Below are positions 62,439 to 64,000 of a stretch of DNA of 64,000 nucleotides, one piece after another. Position 1 is the first letter of the stretch; every line of letters starts with the position of its first letter. The DNA comes from Chromobacterium violaceum ATCC 12472. GTDB lineage: Bacteria; Pseudomonadota; Gammaproteobacteria; Burkholderiales; Chromobacteriaceae. The position numbers and the translations under genes were made by a program. The stretch covers positions 2,427,752 to 2,491,751 of the forward strand of contig NC_005085.1 in NCBI RefSeq assembly GCF_000007705.1, in the 5' to 3' direction. The notes under the pieces are model-generated. The model had not been told where the DNA came from and did not search any database. It saw only the letters and a list, made by a program, of their open reading frames with translations.

Positions 62439-62846
62439 CTAGGCGGCAGCCGGCTTGGGCAGCTCGACGCAATCGGCGTCGGCGCGGATTCTCAGCGCCA
62501 GCCGGATGCCTCTGCTGATATTGCCGTCTCCCAATTCCAGCGCGATATCGATGCTTTCCGCGTCGAGATAGACATTATGGCGCGCGCCGCCCTGCATTTT
62601 AGGCGGAGCGCCGGCATTGCTGCCTATGCCCAACGCCATTTTCACCCGTCGCTGATCCAATGGCCGCAATATGCCCGAATTGGCCATGCTGTAGACGCCA
62701 TTGCTGTATTTCCTCACCAATGCGCCGCTTCTGCCCGCCAGGGTAATGACCCCTACCACTTCATAGCCGGGCAGATCATCGAATTGATATAGCCTGGGCC
62801 GTCCGGGCTGTTCGATATGAAGGCGGTGGCCGCTGTCTTTGTGCAT
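62439..62846 (-). CDS. Conserved hypothetical protein, 135 aa
   Basis: A small protein with HRLHIEQPGRPRLYQFDDLPGYEVVGVITLAGRSGALVRKYSNGVYSMANSG, then LRPLDQRRVKMALGI and a beta-rich C-terminus (IDIALELGDGNISRGIRLALRIR). No family recognised with certainty. ATG 62846 follows GGGAAA; an in-frame ATG at 62870 is the alternative. It converges with serC and shares its terminator region. Confidence 0.65.
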   Translation of the reverse strand: MHKDSGHRLHIEQPGRPRLYQFDDLPGYEVVGVITLAGRSGALVRKYSNGVYSMANSGILRPLDQRRVKMALGIGSNAGAPPKMQGGARHNVYLDAESIDIALELGDGNISRGIRLALRIRADADCVELPKPAAA

Positions 62847-63189
62847 GTAATTTCCCGCTTTTGCCGGCAAGCGTTATTAATGAGATCCATTGCTCGCCAT
62901 ACTCAATTTTGTACACACAGAATCAAAGTTCAAGCTGAAATATGTGCGCATGGCGAAAGAAAATGCAGCATGAATGGCATTTTGTCCGTTTCCGATTTTT
63001 CAGCGGGGCCAGGGAATGGCGGGAAAAGGCAGCCGGCCAATTCGGCCGGTTTTCGGCAAGGGCTGGGTTTTGTCTTGCGGAAAATCGCGAAGCCCGGGCC
63101 GGCCGGGCTTCAGGCATTTCCTCACGGCGCCGAGCCGGTTGCAATTGGCCGGCTCGGCGTCCATTCCCGCCGCGATTGCGCGCTGTCGT
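62847..63189. other. Intergenic region with hairpins
   Basis: About 340 bases with no gene. It holds palindromes AAGCCCGG/CCGGGCTT (63,090-63,110) and GCCGAGCCGG/CCGGCTCGGC (about 63,127-63,157); the latter could end the S9 peptidase message on the minus strand though it lacks a T-run. Confidence 0.5.

Positions 63190-64000
<811 letters not shown>

Overview
The window reads as a chromosomal segment of a GC-rich betaproteobacterium of the Chromobacterium type (Neisseriales). This rests on remembered family resemblance: the gyrA, thioesterase pair and serC order, a NIL-less MetN, an NrdA with two ATP cones, Rhs-core toxin proteins and Salmonella-like type III effectors. Most genes are very GC-rich. 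The stretches at about 15.9-16.4 kb and 37.3-41.5 kb are clearly AT-rich and look imported. I found no rRNA, tRNA or CRISPR array.

Layout: 0-4 kb holds the end of an RND efflux pump and its outer-membrane factor. 4-6.4 kb is a three-gene detoxification operon (VOC protein, nitroreductase, old yellow enzyme). 7-9.8 kb is a coupled operon of a LuxR-type regulator, a fructose-6-phosphate-aldolase-like enzyme and a FucP-like transporter. 10.3-13.6 kb is a Fur-controlled divergent pair, a PepSY reductase-like protein and a TonB siderophore receptor. 13.8-15.6 kb has a zinc-finger protein and an RlmN/Cfr-like radical SAM enzyme. 16.4-24.7 kb is a compact, seemingly undescribed biosynthetic cluster: acetyltransferase, class III aminotransferase, transketolase-like enzyme, SDR, DUF1349 protein, sugar-phosphatase-like HAD, O-methyltransferase and an MFS exporter. 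The enzyme set suggests an amino-sugar or iminosugar-like small molecule.

25-36 kb is a toxin/effector island. It has an Rhs-core protein broken by one amber codon, a secreted ADP-ribosyltransferase-like protein, an SseJ-like GDSL effector, a tandemly duplicated two-gene locus whose larger product resembles beta-pore-forming toxins, and a second Rhs-core protein ending in a kinase domain. A broken and an intact copy of a BRO-like gene bracket the duplicated locus. 37-39.8 kb is an orphan immunity-gene array with repeats, followed by an AIPR-family phage-defence candidate with a nuclease-like N-terminus, placed just behind nrdB.

41.6-47 kb is the nrdA/nrdB locus with three small genes between and putative NrdR and DnaA boxes upstream. 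47.4-49.2 kb is a DUF2844/DUF3443 secreted pair. 49.7-52.2 kb is a complete ABC importer of the sulfonate/nitrate type. 52.3-53.5 kb is a type III effector kinase with a Salmonella-type W-E-K translocation domain, beside the remnant of another kinase. 54-64 kb is mostly core genome: an EEP-family protein, metNIQ behind a structured leader, gyrA, two hotdog thioesterases, serC, a hypothetical gene and the end of an S9 peptidase.
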